Source of the DNA: Methanocellales archaeon
GTDB lineage: Archaea; Halobacteriota; UBA148
Assembly: GCA_030019435.1 (NCBI GenBank)
Contig: JASEEV010000015.1
Coordinates: 1,498-37,963, forward strand
Reading direction: 5' to 3'
DNA: 36,466 nt
The notes under the pieces are model-generated. The model had not been told where the DNA came from and did no database searches. It saw only the letters and a program-made list of their open reading frames with translations. Positions 16,368 to 25,111 of this stretch are shown here, in pieces (the stretch's first letter is position 1; every line of letters begins with the position of its first letter). Both the position numbers and the translations under genes were made by a program.

Positions 16368-16624
16368 ACCGGTCTTCCATCTTGAACCCTGAGATATTTC
16401 ATGCTCTCTGTTCTTTTTTCACCCACCACTTTCAATATCTTCGCGACGGTATGTCTAGCATCATTTAACGATGACATATATACATCAAACCCATTTTTTG
16501 CCTCAGATACTTTGCACTCACTTCTCCCCTTGTATCTATCGATTATGTTGAGGATGGATCTTTTCTCATTCTCCTCGATCTCTCTACTTGCCCTGATCTG
16601 GATGATTGCATCGTGCCTAGACAA
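16286..16624 (-). CDS. NMD3-like domain protein (short)
   Basis: The protein has 112 residues. The segment AIIQIRASREIEENEKRSIL, the YKGRSECKVSEAKNGFDVYM strand pair and the final YRFTLCVRLPKK resemble the domain after the zinc fingers in archaeal NMD3-like (COG1499) proteins. Those bind the large ribosomal subunit. The zinc-finger N-terminus is absent, so this would be a shortened or stand-alone version. The start is TTG 16624, which overlaps the OB-fold stop by 8 bases; an in-frame TGA lies two codons upstream. The assignment is tentative. Confidence 0.45.
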   Translation of the reverse strand: MSRHDAIIQIRASREIEENEKRSILNIIDRYKGRSECKVSEAKNGFDVYMSSLNDARHTVAKILKVVGEKRTESMKYLRVQDGRPVYRFTLCVRLPKKPSKARYGFACMHTR

Positions 16625-16904
16625 CCTTCATGCTCCCCCTTCTTCCCAGCGTTAACTGTGGCTCTCCTTTGAACTCTTTGACAAAAGCATCCTTGATCTC
16701 GACGATGTCTCCGACCTTGACTTCCTCAATGCTTTTGCCCCAGAGCGTGAAGGGAATCGTTCCTGTCTCATCTTCCAACGTTGCCGTAGTAACTTCTAAT
16801 GTTCTACCATTTCTTGCCTCGACTCTCCTCGGACTTTGCTTATCTATTATCTTTGCCTTTAGATAATCAACCGTATCTCTTGGTTTAAGCTCTTCTATTT
16901 TCAA
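16617..16904 (-). CDS. OB-fold nucleic-acid-binding protein (SSB/RPA-like)
   Basis: The protein has 95 residues and spans one OB fold: VDYLKAKIIDKQSPRRV..., then TATLEDETGTIPFTLWG, then VKVGDIVEIKDAFVKEFKGEPQLTLGRRG. These match single OB domains of archaeal replication protein A/SSB. Such proteins bind single-stranded DNA or RNA. The start is TTG 16904, decided by the strong GGAGGTGA immediately upstream. It overlaps the NMD3-like gene and follows the 16921 gene by 16 bp, forming a three-gene operon. Confidence 0.82.
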   Translation of the reverse strand: MKIEELKPRDTVDYLKAKIIDKQSPRRVEARNGRTLEVTTATLEDETGTIPFTLWGKSIEEVKVGDIVEIKDAFVKEFKGEPQLTLGRRGSMKVV

Positions 16905-16920
16905 TTTCTCACCTCCTTGC

Positions 16921-17256
16921 TCATGGTTTCAAGAGACATAGATACTGATTTTTCTGCCTGGGTACAAGCCTGTATTTTCTCTTGCTGAGAAACAGCTTGA
17001 TCCCTTTTTCGTCGAACTCTATGCTCGCATTTCCTTCTGCCAACAGTTCACCTCGCTTGTATTCTAGATCATAGAAGTGCTCTGGGTCGCATTTGCCAAC
17101 GTCCAACACCAACCTAGGCACGCCTCTTTTCTTTGGCAGTCCTTTTGGGGTATAGAAGTTGTAAAACACACCATCCTCTGTCAACACATAGATGTGGTAG
17201 CCCTCTCTGGTAGCTTCGTGCCCAATTGTATGTCTGACCATTCTGTATGTAGCCAT
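16921..17256 (-). CDS. Conserved-looking basic protein of unknown function
   Basis: The protein has 111 residues and is basic. It is probably beta-rich (REGYHIYVLTEDGVFYNFYTPKGLP) with a Lys/Arg-rich stretch (KKRGVPRLVLDVG) and a second basic end (FLSKRKYRLVPRQKNQYL). I recognise no family. As first gene of the operon with the OB-fold and NMD3-like genes, it may bind nucleic acid; that is inference. A TATA-like AATATATTAA (about 17290-17299) lies about 40 bp upstream. Confidence 0.65.
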   Translation of the reverse strand: MATYRMVRHTIGHEATREGYHIYVLTEDGVFYNFYTPKGLPKKRGVPRLVLDVGKCDPEHFYDLEYKRGELLAEGNASIEFDEKGIKLFLSKRKYRLVPRQKNQYLCLLKP

Positions 17257-17346
17257 GAAATTTCACGTCTATTCTGTCCGCATCATTCTTAATATATTGG
17301 GCTCAGCCAAACACTAAAATACAGCAAACGACATCTTATTTTGGCC

Positions 17347-18402
17347 ATGTCAAAAGAATCAACTGGCAAACCAATGATAGTAGAAGTGGATATCGAACGA
17401 CCAGAAATAGATAAAATTCGTATCGCTGCAGGCGTAATCAGAAATGGCGGCTTGGTTGCTTTTCCAACCGAGACCGTATATGGTCTTGGAGCGGATGCTC
17501 TAAACCCAGAAGCGGTTGCCAAGATATTTAGAGTCAAAAATCGACCAGCAGACAACCCCGTGATAGTGCATATTGCCGATAAGAGGGAAGTGTACAAGCT
17601 GACGAGAGACGTTCCCATAAAAGCAAGAGAGTTAATGGACCTTTTTTGGCCTGGTCCATTGACGCTTGTCCTAGAAAAATCTGGAATCGTGCCACATATA
17701 ACTACTGGCGGCTTAGAGACGGTAGCTATAAGAATGCCTGATCATAAAGTCACCCTTGCCATCATAACAGAGTCAGGAACACCAATTGCGGCACCAAGCG
17801 CAAATCCTGCAGGAAAACCCAGCCCAACTACTGCAAGACACGTGATGAAGGATTTAGGATGTAAAGTGGATGTCATACTTGATGGTGGGCCAACCAGGGT
17901 AGGGGTAGAATCCACAGTTCTTGATCTGACAGCTCATACACCAACGATCTTAAGACCTGGTGGCATCACCGCTGAAGAGCTAAGGAGCGTTTTGGGAAGC
18001 GTTAAGATACATCCCGCTGGGGTAAAAATAGAGGTAACACCCTCTCCTGGGATGAAACACAAACATTATGCACCTAATGCAGCGATGATCGTAGTTGAGG
18101 GAAATTTTGATGTCATCGTGCGAAAGGTCCAGGAACTCGCCGATGAACATAGGAGAGGGGGGAAAAGGGTGGGCATAATGGCAACCAGCGAAAGTCCTGC
18201 ATACGATGCTGATGTTGTCAAGATCACTGGAAGCAGAGCTGATCTAAAGACGATTGCTAGAAATTTGTTTGGAATCCTCAGAGGTTTCGATGAGGAAAAA
18301 GTCGACATAATCATAGTGGAGGGCGTGGATGCAAAGGGCCTCGGGCTCGCAATAATGGATAGATTGGAGAGAGCCGCTGGCCATAGGATCGTCAGAGTTT
18401 AA
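17347..18402 (+). CDS. sua5: Sua5/YrdC/YciO threonylcarbamoyl-AMP synthase
   Basis: This enzyme makes threonylcarbamoyl-AMP from threonine, bicarbonate and ATP for the t6A37 modification of ANN-decoding tRNAs. The product is about 351 residues, a full two-domain Sua5. The YrdC domain has GGLVAFPTETVYGLGADA, KNRPADNPVIVH, FWPGPLTLVL and APSANPAGKPSPT. The linker SPGMKHKHYAP leads to the C-terminal Sua5 domain. I chose ATG 17347; the TTG at 17341 is two codons longer. CTAAAATA (about 17314-17321) lies about 29 bp upstream, indicating a leaderless transcript. The gene is divergent from the 16921 operon. Confidence 0.93.
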   Translation: MSKESTGKPMIVEVDIERPEIDKIRIAAGVIRNGGLVAFPTETVYGLGADALNPEAVAKIFRVKNRPADNPVIVHIADKREVYKLTRDVPIKARELMDLFWPGPLTLVLEKSGIVPHITTGGLETVAIRMPDHKVTLAIITESGTPIAAPSANPAGKPSPTTARHVMKDLGCKVDVILDGGPTRVGVESTVLDLTAHTPTILRPGGITAEELRSVLGSVKIHPAGVKIEVTPSPGMKHKHYAPNAAMIVVEGNFDVIVRKVQELADEHRRGGKRVGIMATSESPAYDADVVKITGSRADLKTIARNLFGILRGFDEEKVDIIIVEGVDAKGLGLAIMDRLERAAGHRIVRV

Positions 18403-18424
18403 GGATCGTATCTTACGACAACCC

Positions 18425-18432
18425 TTAAATAT
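18425..18432 (+). promoter_or_regulatory. TATA promoter of carAB operon
   Basis: TTAAATAT is centred about 29 bp before ATG 18458, the leaderless spacing. This is why I start CarA at 18458 rather than at the in-frame ATGs at 18431 (inside the TATA box) or 18449 (too close). Confidence 0.5.
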
Positions 18433-18457
18433 GCTATTGCTATTCATAATGACTGGT

Positions 18458-19525
18458 ATGTTAGAGGCATTACTAGTTCTCGAGGATGGAACCGTCATCA
18501 GAGGAAAAGGATTCGGCTCTGTTGGAGAAGTGGTTGGTGAGGTCGTCTTTAACACGAGCATGATGGGATATACTGAAATCCTGACTGACCCATCGAACAA
18601 AGGACTGATAGTTCTTTTCACCTCTCCTTCTATCGGAAACTGTGCTGTGCCGCCTGCTTTTGAATCTGAGACCATCCAGGCAGAAGGCGTGATAGTAAAA
18701 GAAGCTTGTAAGGAGCCGCATCACTGGCAATCTGATAAGACACTTGCAAAATGGTTTGAGGAAAACGGAGCCCCCGGAATCGAGGGGATTGACACCAGGC
18801 AGCTCACTAGAAAGATAACAAAGGATAAGACAATGTCAGCAGTTCTGTCCGTCTACAAGGAGGAGCCAGACATAAGCGAACTCATCGAAAGAGCATGCCA
18901 ATTTGACCTTAGCAAGATAGATCTGGTCTCTCAAGTCTCGACCCATAGGTCGAAGTATTTTGATGTAGGGGGTAAGCATACAGTTTCACTTTTGGATTGT
19001 GGGATCAGGAAAAGCTTGGTGAGAGAGCTAAATCAAAGGAGCATAAACGTCATGGTGAAACCTCCGTCCTCTAGCACGAAGGAAATTATGGAAGCTGATC
19101 CAGATGCATTGATGATTTCAGGTGGTCCTGGAGATCCTTCTATTCTTAGCTATGCTATCGAGACGATTCGAGAGCTCATGCATGAAATACCCATTTTCGG
19201 CATGGGAATTGGATATCAGATCATCGCCCTTGCATCTGGAGCAAAGATTTTCAAGATGAGGTTTGGGCACAGGGGAAATCAACCTGTTAAGGATATCGAG
19301 TCTGGTAGAATACACATCACCTCTCAGAATCATGGATACGCTATTGATGCCTCTTCGTTGGATGAGGGGCTCAAGGTGACCAAGATAAATGCAAACGACA
19401 GGACGGTGGAAGGAATTTCGCATGAAGAATTGCCGATAATGGCAGTACAATATCACCCAGAAGTGGGTTTTGACAACAAGTATCTTTTCGATAAATTCGT
19501 GGGACTCATGGAGGAATATGCCTAA
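18458..19525 (+). CDS. carA: Carbamoyl phosphate synthase small subunit lacking the catalytic cysteine
   Basis: The protein has 355 residues, the usual CarA length. The N-terminal domain (LLVLEDGTVIRGKGFG, MMGYTEILTDPS) is normal. In the class I glutaminase domain, ISGGPGDP, SQNHGYAID and QYHPEVGFD (His333, Glu335) are present. However the nucleophile elbow, normally GICLGHQ, reads GMGIGYQ: Gly250 (codon GGA) replaces the cysteine and Tyr253 the histidine. By known chemistry it cannot hydrolyse glutamine through the thioester, so the complex should use free ammonia, as in animal CPS I where that cysteine is also lost. It overlaps carB by 8 bases. The frame is otherwise intact. Confidence 0.93.
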   Translation: MLEALLVLEDGTVIRGKGFGSVGEVVGEVVFNTSMMGYTEILTDPSNKGLIVLFTSPSIGNCAVPPAFESETIQAEGVIVKEACKEPHHWQSDKTLAKWFEENGAPGIEGIDTRQLTRKITKDKTMSAVLSVYKEEPDISELIERACQFDLSKIDLVSQVSTHRSKYFDVGGKHTVSLLDCGIRKSLVRELNQRSINVMVKPPSSSTKEIMEADPDALMISGGPGDPSILSYAIETIRELMHEIPIFGMGIGYQIIALASGAKIFKMRFGHRGNQPVKDIESGRIHITSQNHGYAIDASSLDEGLKVTKINANDRTVEGISHEELPIMAVQYHPEVGFDNKYLFDKFVGLMEEYA

Positions 19526-22500
19526 GAGAGAAGATATAAGGAAAGTCTTGGTGATTGGCTCTGGTCCAATTATAATAGGGCAAGCAGCAGAGTTTGACTA
19601 CTCTGGGTCGCAAGCATGTCGCTCGCTGAGAGAAGAAGGAGTAAAGATCGTTCTGGTCAACTCGAATCCTGCAACCTTTCAGACCGACACGGATATGGCT
19701 GATAAAGTTTACATTGAGCCCCTTATTCCAGAAATAGTTGCTGAGATAATGAGGAAAGAGAGGCCAGATGGCTTACTTCCCACACAGGGAGGGCAGACTG
19801 GCTTAAATCTCGCCGTTCAATTGGATAAAATGGGGATCCTAAGAGAAACTGGCTGTGGGGTGATAGGAACCTCTGTAGAATCGATCATGAGAGCAGAAGA
19901 AAGGGAGCTATTTTTTGAACTCATGAGGGATATAGGTGAGCCGATCCCAAAATCGATAAAAGCCTCCTCCCTAGGGGAAGCGAAGAAAGCCGCAGAAAAG
20001 ATTGGGTTTCCTGTGATCGTTCGGCCAGGCTATTGTCTTGGTGGCACAGGAAGCGGGATCGCTTATAACATGGAGGAGGTCGAGCAAATCACGATGAGAG
20101 GGCTTGATCTCAGTCTGAATAACGAGGTAAATCTCGATCAATGCGTGATAGGATGGAAGGAGATCGAGTTCGAAATGGTCAGAGATTCAGCAGACAACTG
20201 CATTACGATTTGCAGCATGGAAAACGTTGATCCGATGGGAATTCATACAGGTGAAAGCATAGTAGTGGCACCGGCATTGACATTGACGGACTACGAATAT
20301 CAAGTCTTGAGAAACGCTGCTATAAGGATAATAAGAGCTCTAAAGGTAGAGGGGGGCTGTAACATTCAGTTTGCAGTACGCCCAGATAAGTTCGAGTATT
20401 TTGTAATAGAAGTAAATCCAAGGCTAAGCAGGAGTTCTGCTCTGGCATCAAAAGCAACAGGATATCCGATAGCAAGGGTTGCAGCAAAGATTGCGCTTGG
20501 GTTACATCTTGATGAGATACCAAACAGAGTGACCGGCAAAACGCCTGCTTCATTTGAACCTGCTATAGATTATATCGTGTGCAAGATTCCAAGATGGCCG
20601 TTTGACAAATTCAGAGACGCAGACAAGCTCATTGGGACGCAAATGAAGGCAACTGGCGAAGTGATGGCAATCGGAAGGACGTTCGAGGAGTCCTTGCAAA
20701 AGGCGATAAGATCTCTCGATATCAGACGATATGGGCTAGGAGCAGATGGAGAACATGAGCCGATAACAGATGCTGAGGAGCTCAGAGCCCTCCTTAGATA
20801 CCCAACCGACGTGAGGATCTTTCATATCAGAGATGCCATTGCTATGGGAATGAGCATAGATGAGATTTACGATCTGACGAAGATCGACAAGTGGTTTTTG
20901 TACAAGATCAGAAACATCGTCTCGATGGAGAGAAAGCTCAGGAAGCTTTCGTTAGACGATTCGGAGGTATATGAAGCGATCAAAGAAGCGAAGAAACTTG
21001 GATTTTCTGATTTGCAACTTGCACATATTTTCAACTCTGATGAGCTGACCATAAGAGAGCTCAGGAAGAAGAAAGGTATCAAAGCAGTCTACAAGATGGT
21101 TGATACCTGTGCAGCAGAGTTTGAAGCTCAGACGCCCTATTACTACTCGTCCTATGAGGAGGAGGACGAAAGCGTTCGCTCAGAAAAAAAGAAGGTAATC
21201 ATAATGGGGGGAGGACCGATCAGGATAGGGCAGGGCATAGAGTTCGATTATTGTACGGTCCATGCGGTCTTTGCGCTAAAAGAAGAGGGAATAGAGACTA
21301 TTGTAATAAACAACAATCCTGAGACGGTATCGACGGATTTCGATATCTCAGATAAATTGTACTTTGAGCCTCTCACTTTTGAGGATGTGATGAACGTCAT
21401 AGAAAAGGAGGATCCCCATGGGGTCATGGTCCAGTTTGGCGGCCAAACACCAATTAATCTTGTCGCACAACTTTCGAAAGCAGGGGTGAAAATCCTTGGA
21501 ACATCGTCCGAGAGCATAGACATAGCAGAGGACAGGGGTAGGTTTAGAAAACTTTTGGATCATCTGGGAATTCCCCAAGCAGCGTCTGGAACTGCGATGT
21601 CCCTCGCGAAAGCGAGAAAAGTAGCCTCTCGTATAAATTATCCCGTCCTCGTCCGCCCGTCATATGTCTTAGGAGGGAGAGCCATGGAGATCGTCTACGA
21701 TCAAAAAGAGCTCGACATGTATATGGCAGAAGCCGTGCGTGTGTCACCGGAACATCCGGTCCTCATAGACAAGTTTCTACAACCTGCAATTGAGCTGGAC
21801 GTGGATGCGGTGGCTGATGGAAAAAATGTATTGATAGGCGGAATCATGGAGCACATAGAACATGCAGGAGTTCATTCTGGCGATAGCGCATGTGTTGTGC
21901 CCCCTCAATCTCTGAGCAAGGAGACGATAGAAATCGTGAAAGAATATACCACAAGGTTGGCGAGAAGGCTTGGTGTGAAAGGACTGATAAACATCCAATA
22001 TGCAGTAAAAGACAAGGTATACGTTCTTGAGGTGAACCCAAGAGCAAGCAGGACGGTCCCCTTCATCTCCAAGGCGACTGGAATACCATTGGCAAAACTT
22101 GCTGCTAAAGTAATGGTAGGACACTCGCTCCCTAAAAAATATGTGGGGATGCCCTCTATGGAACATGTTGCAATAAAAGAGGTCGTATTCCCTTTCATAA
22201 AACTGCCAGGAGTGGACCCAGTACTAGGACCAGAGATGAAATCCACGGGAGAGTCCATGGGAATCGATGTGGATTTTGGAAAGGCGTTCTATAAGGCGCA
22301 GTTGGGCGCAAACATGCTCTTACCAGCGAAGGGGAACGTTTTCATATCTGTAAAAGATGATGACAAAACGCCTATCATTTCAATTGCCCAAAAACTTCAG
22401 AAAATGGGATTTAACGTGTTTGCGACGGATGGGACGGCGGAAGCGCTGGGAGAGGGGAACGTTAAGGCGAAAGAAGTTCTCAAGGTCTGCGAAGGAAGGC

Positions 22501-22730
22501 CAAACGTCGTGGACTACATGAAGAGCGGGAAGATCTCATTGGTGATCAACACGCCGAGCAGGAAAAAAGAGGCAAAAAGGGATGGTTATGTGATAAGAAG
22601 AAATGCAGTGGAGCTCAACATTCCATACATAACGACCATCGCTGGTGCAAAAGCATCAGTGGAAGCCATAGAAAATATTAGGACAAAGGACATCACCATC
22701 AAATCACTCCAAGAGTACTATGGTGGATGA
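19518..22730 (+). CDS. carB: Carbamoyl phosphate synthase large subunit
   Basis: The protein has 1070 residues and is full length. It makes carbamoyl phosphate from bicarbonate, ammonia and two ATP for arginine and pyrimidines. Two homologous ATP-grasp halves are visible: VLVIGSGPIIIGQAAEFDYSG with VNPRLSRSSALASKATGYP, and VIIMGGGPIRIGQGIEFDY with VNPRASRTVPFISKATGIP. The oligomerisation helical region lies between (about 400-550), and a C-terminal MGS-like domain follows (about 930-1070; ISVKDDDKTPIISIAQKLQ). The start ATG 19518 has GGAGG upstream inside carA; the in-frame 19470 start is not needed. It overlaps larB by 11 bases. Confidence 0.97.
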   Translation: MPKREDIRKVLVIGSGPIIIGQAAEFDYSGSQACRSLREEGVKIVLVNSNPATFQTDTDMADKVYIEPLIPEIVAEIMRKERPDGLLPTQGGQTGLNLAVQLDKMGILRETGCGVIGTSVESIMRAEERELFFELMRDIGEPIPKSIKASSLGEAKKAAEKIGFPVIVRPGYCLGGTGSGIAYNMEEVEQITMRGLDLSLNNEVNLDQCVIGWKEIEFEMVRDSADNCITICSMENVDPMGIHTGESIVVAPALTLTDYEYQVLRNAAIRIIRALKVEGGCNIQFAVRPDKFEYFVIEVNPRLSRSSALASKATGYPIARVAAKIALGLHLDEIPNRVTGKTPASFEPAIDYIVCKIPRWPFDKFRDADKLIGTQMKATGEVMAIGRTFEESLQKAIRSLDIRRYGLGADGEHEPITDAEELRALLRYPTDVRIFHIRDAIAMGMSIDEIYDLTKIDKWFLYKIRNIVSMERKLRKLSLDDSEVYEAIKEAKKLGFSDLQLAHIFNSDELTIRELRKKKGIKAVYKMVDTCAAEFEAQTPYYYSSYEEEDESVRSEKKKVIIMGGGPIRIGQGIEFDYCTVHAVFALKEEGIETIVINNNPETVSTDFDISDKLYFEPLTFEDVMNVIEKEDPHGVMVQFGGQTPINLVAQLSKAGVKILGTSSESIDIAEDRGRFRKLLDHLGIPQAASGTAMSLAKARKVASRINYPVLVRPSYVLGGRAMEIVYDQKELDMYMAEAVRVSPEHPVLIDKFLQPAIELDVDAVADGKNVLIGGIMEHIEHAGVHSGDSACVVPPQSLSKETIEIVKEYTTRLARRLGVKGLINIQYAVKDKVYVLEVNPRASRTVPFISKATGIPLAKLAAKVMVGHSLPKKYVGMPSMEHVAIKEVVFPFIKLPGVDPVLGPEMKSTGESMGIDVDFGKAFYKAQLGANMLLPAKGNVFISVKDDDKTPIISIAQKLQKMGFNVFATDGTAEALGEGNVKAKEVLKVCEGRPNVVDYMKSGKISLVINTPSRKKEAKRDGYVIRRNAVELNIPYITTIAGAKASVEAIENIRTKDITIKSLQEYYGG

Positions 22731-23523
22731 ATCGGGCATGACAGTGGATGATGTGTTGCGAAAACTCGCTAGAGGCGAGATGGATATAACTGCTGCCAAG
22801 AGAGTGTTGACCTCGCTTAACATCAGAAAGGTGGGGGACATAGCAAGACTTGATCTTGACAGAGTGCATCGAACTGGAGCTCCAGAGGCGATCCTTGCGG
22901 AGAACAAAACTCCAGGAGATGTGGCTGCCCTGTCGACAGAACTTGCGAGAGAGAGGGGATATGCCCTGATTACAAGGGCGAGAAAAAAGGACTTGAAGGA
23001 GCTTGAAAGTAAGTTGCCAGAGGAACTGGAGATCGATTATAATGAGAGAGCGAAGACGATCGTGGTCAAGCAAAAAGGACGTGTGTTTTCCAAGGATGGA
23101 ACGATAGGCATCATGGCTGCTGGCACCGCAGACATACAAGTTGCAGAGGAGGCAAAAGTGACATCGGAGATGATGGGATGTGATGTGATAGCTGCTTATG
23201 ATGTAGGCATAGCAGGGTTGCACAGAATCTTTGAACCTCTCCGAGAGATGATCGAAAAAGATGTATCCGCAATCATCGTCGTCGCTGGGATGGAGGGTGC
23301 GTTGCCCTCAGTTATAGCTGGATTGGTGGACGTTCCGGTCATAGGCGTCCCTACATCTGTTGGCTATGGCCTCGGTGCGAAAGGAGAAGCAGCACTGATG
23401 ACCATGCTCCAGTCTTGCTCACCAGGACTGGCGGTGGTTAACATCGACAATGGCTTTGGTGCAGGAGTCTACGCAGGACTCATAGCGAGAAGATCTGCAA
23501 GGCTTGGAACGTCGAATAAGTGA
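22720..23523 (+). CDS. larB: LarB, nickel-pincer cofactor biosynthesis carboxylase
   Basis: The protein has 267 residues. The C-terminal half is PurE-like (GIMAAGTADIQVAEEAKVTSEMMG, GIAGLHRIF, VVAGMEGALPSVIAGLVDVPVIGVPTSVGYG) and ends NIDNGFGAGVYAGLIAR, the LarB signature. LarB carboxylates and hydrolyses nicotinic acid adenine dinucleotide in the first step to the nickel-pincer nucleotide. LarC and LarE are not in this window. It begins inside the end of carB. Its last 55 bases overlap the convergent purC 3' end. Confidence 0.88.
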   Translation: MVDESGMTVDDVLRKLARGEMDITAAKRVLTSLNIRKVGDIARLDLDRVHRTGAPEAILAENKTPGDVAALSTELARERGYALITRARKKDLKELESKLPEELEIDYNERAKTIVVKQKGRVFSKDGTIGIMAAGTADIQVAEEAKVTSEMMGCDVIAAYDVGIAGLHRIFEPLREMIEKDVSAIIVVAGMEGALPSVIAGLVDVPVIGVPTSVGYGLGAKGEAALMTMLQSCSPGLAVVNIDNGFGAGVYAGLIARRSARLGTSNK

Positions 23524-24500
23524 AGTCCTGTGAATTCACTTGCTGCTGCCATGTACATCTCGCTTACCATTTTCTTCAGATCGCGATCTAGTTTTGGGGG
23601 TTTTGAGCATAGACTTTTCCAGTCCTTTATTCCTTTGATGCCTGCTTCTTTCTTTGCCTCCACCACATCCTTGTACCAATTTGTTCCCTTGTAGTATTGC
23701 CTCGCGATCTCTTTGCTCACATGTACGCCCCCGTACGTGAATCTGCATTCGTCTAAAGTCCCAACAACATCTACAACCATCAGCTTTCTATTGGGATCAA
23801 ACGCAAACTCAACTTTTCCATCCTCATTTTCTAAGCCAGCTTTTGAGGCTGTTTCTGTGATGAGATCGTCGATATGCATTAGCATATCTCTCATCTCCAC
23901 AATCTCATCATCACTCAGCCCAGCAAGTTCTTGCGCTTCTACCCAAGTGACATATCTGTCTCTTTCCTCCAATTTTGTGCTTACATCGAAAATGGGTCTG
24001 TCAAGTCTCTCTCCTGGCAGGGGGGTGTGGTCCAACCCTATATCTTCAGGCCTAAGTCCTGCATTCAGCCTCTCAAAAACAGATGATCCCTCTGGCACCC
24101 CATTTCTGTATATGATCTCTAGGGGGATCAAGAAATTAGCAAGATTTGGTGTGAACACACCATAATCATATTTAAGTTTTTTTCCCTCTCTGCGAGCTTT
24201 TGGATGAAACACTCTCACCAAGCTTATTTCCATGGTGCTAGTGGGAGCTTTTAATTCATCTGTCGTAACGAGTTTTTCATCCTGTATCAATCCCCTATAG
24301 TGCGTCTTTATCCCTTTTTCTTCTAATCTTTCAAAGCAGTAAGCACCCATTGTACAAAGAGCAGATCCTTTATTTTCTATGCGATCGGGCATCTCCCCCC
24401 AATCAAAGACCGAATATCTATCTGAAAAATGAAATCTTCCTATACCCATCTCGTCCTTTGTTGGTTTTCTTAGGACTTCTAGGTCTTTTACGCTGCCCAA
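23469..24500 (-). CDS. purC: SAICAR synthetase (PurC), long archaeal form
   Basis: The protein has 343 residues. Motifs include FHFSDRYSVFDWGEMPDRIENKG near the N-terminus, EISLVRVF, FLIPLEIIYRNGVPEGSSVFERL, and LMVVDVVGTLDECRFTYGG for the metal/nucleotide site. It is longer than the bacterial enzyme (about 240 residues), as usual for this archaeal group. It joins aspartate to CAIR in purine synthesis. The start is TTG 24500, with GAGG 8 nt upstream. It follows purE directly, so the two consecutive steps are cotranscribed. Confidence 0.9.
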   Translation of the reverse strand: MGSVKDLEVLRKPTKDEMGIGRFHFSDRYSVFDWGEMPDRIENKGSALCTMGAYCFERLEEKGIKTHYRGLIQDEKLVTTDELKAPTSTMEISLVRVFHPKARREGKKLKYDYGVFTPNLANFLIPLEIIYRNGVPEGSSVFERLNAGLRPEDIGLDHTPLPGERLDRPIFDVSTKLEERDRYVTWVEAQELAGLSDDEIVEMRDMLMHIDDLITETASKAGLENEDGKVEFAFDPNRKLMVVDVVGTLDECRFTYGGVHVSKEIARQYYKGTNWYKDVVEAKKEAGIKGIKDWKSLCSKPPKLDRDLKKMVSEMYMAAASEFTGLHLFDVPSLADLLAMSPA

Positions 24501-24501
24501 T

Positions 24502-24996
24502 TTATCGTCCTCTATTTAACTCATCTTTGATGGCGTCGTCTGCAGCATCGATCTCTTCCCTCTTTTTCATTTGATACTCTTGTATCCTCTCTGTTAAGTT
24601 TTTATTCCCTATGGCAAGTACTTTTGCAGCTGCTATCGCTGCTCCTTCTGGCTCTATGATGACCAACGAACCTATGCCACTGGGCATCCTTAGAGAAGAA
24701 TAGATGTCCGCACCGGCAAACTTCTCAGAGTATGGAGGACATGCTATGACTGGCTTGGTAGTATTTGCGTCCACAAGACCGCTAAGTGCATTAGATCCTC
24801 CAGCAACAGTGATATATACGACCCTCTCTAGCTTCTCGTGCTCTTCTAAGATCTCTAAGACCTTTCTTGGAGTTTTGTGTGCAGAGGCAACCTTAAACTC
24901 ATATTCTATCCCAAAATACTCTAATGTTCTTCCGATTGAACTAGAGATGCCTAGGTCTTTCTTCGAACCCATTAAAACGACGACTTTCTCTCTCAT
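24502..24996 (-). CDS. purE: AIR carboxylase PurE, class II-like
   Basis: The protein has 164 residues from ATG 24996 (GTG 25002 is two codons longer). Motifs are VVVLMGSKKDLG, VASAHKTPRKV, VAGGSNALSGLVDANTTKPVIACPP and YSSLRMPSGIGSLVIIEPEGAA. The CPP, SSLR-PSG-G and PEGAA elements match class II (animal-type) PurE, which carboxylates AIR directly with CO2 and needs no PurK, rather than class I mutase. A C-terminal helix extends past residue 140. A TATA-like TTTTAATATGC (about 25027-25038) precedes it. The class II call is from motifs only. Confidence 0.87.
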   Translation of the reverse strand: MREKVVVLMGSKKDLGISSSIGRTLEYFGIEYEFKVASAHKTPRKVLEILEEHEKLERVVYITVAGGSNALSGLVDANTTKPVIACPPYSEKFAGADIYSSLRMPSGIGSLVIIEPEGAAIAAAKVLAIGNKNLTERIQEYQMKKREEIDAADDAIKDELNRGR

Positions 24997-25111
24997 TGTC
25001 ACACCACTACAACATTATATCAATGCATATTAAAAGGTTACAGTGGAACTTCAGAGACACCTCATAAAGGCTGGTGAGTGGGGAAAAGAATGATAGTGCT
25101 AAGATTTTCTA

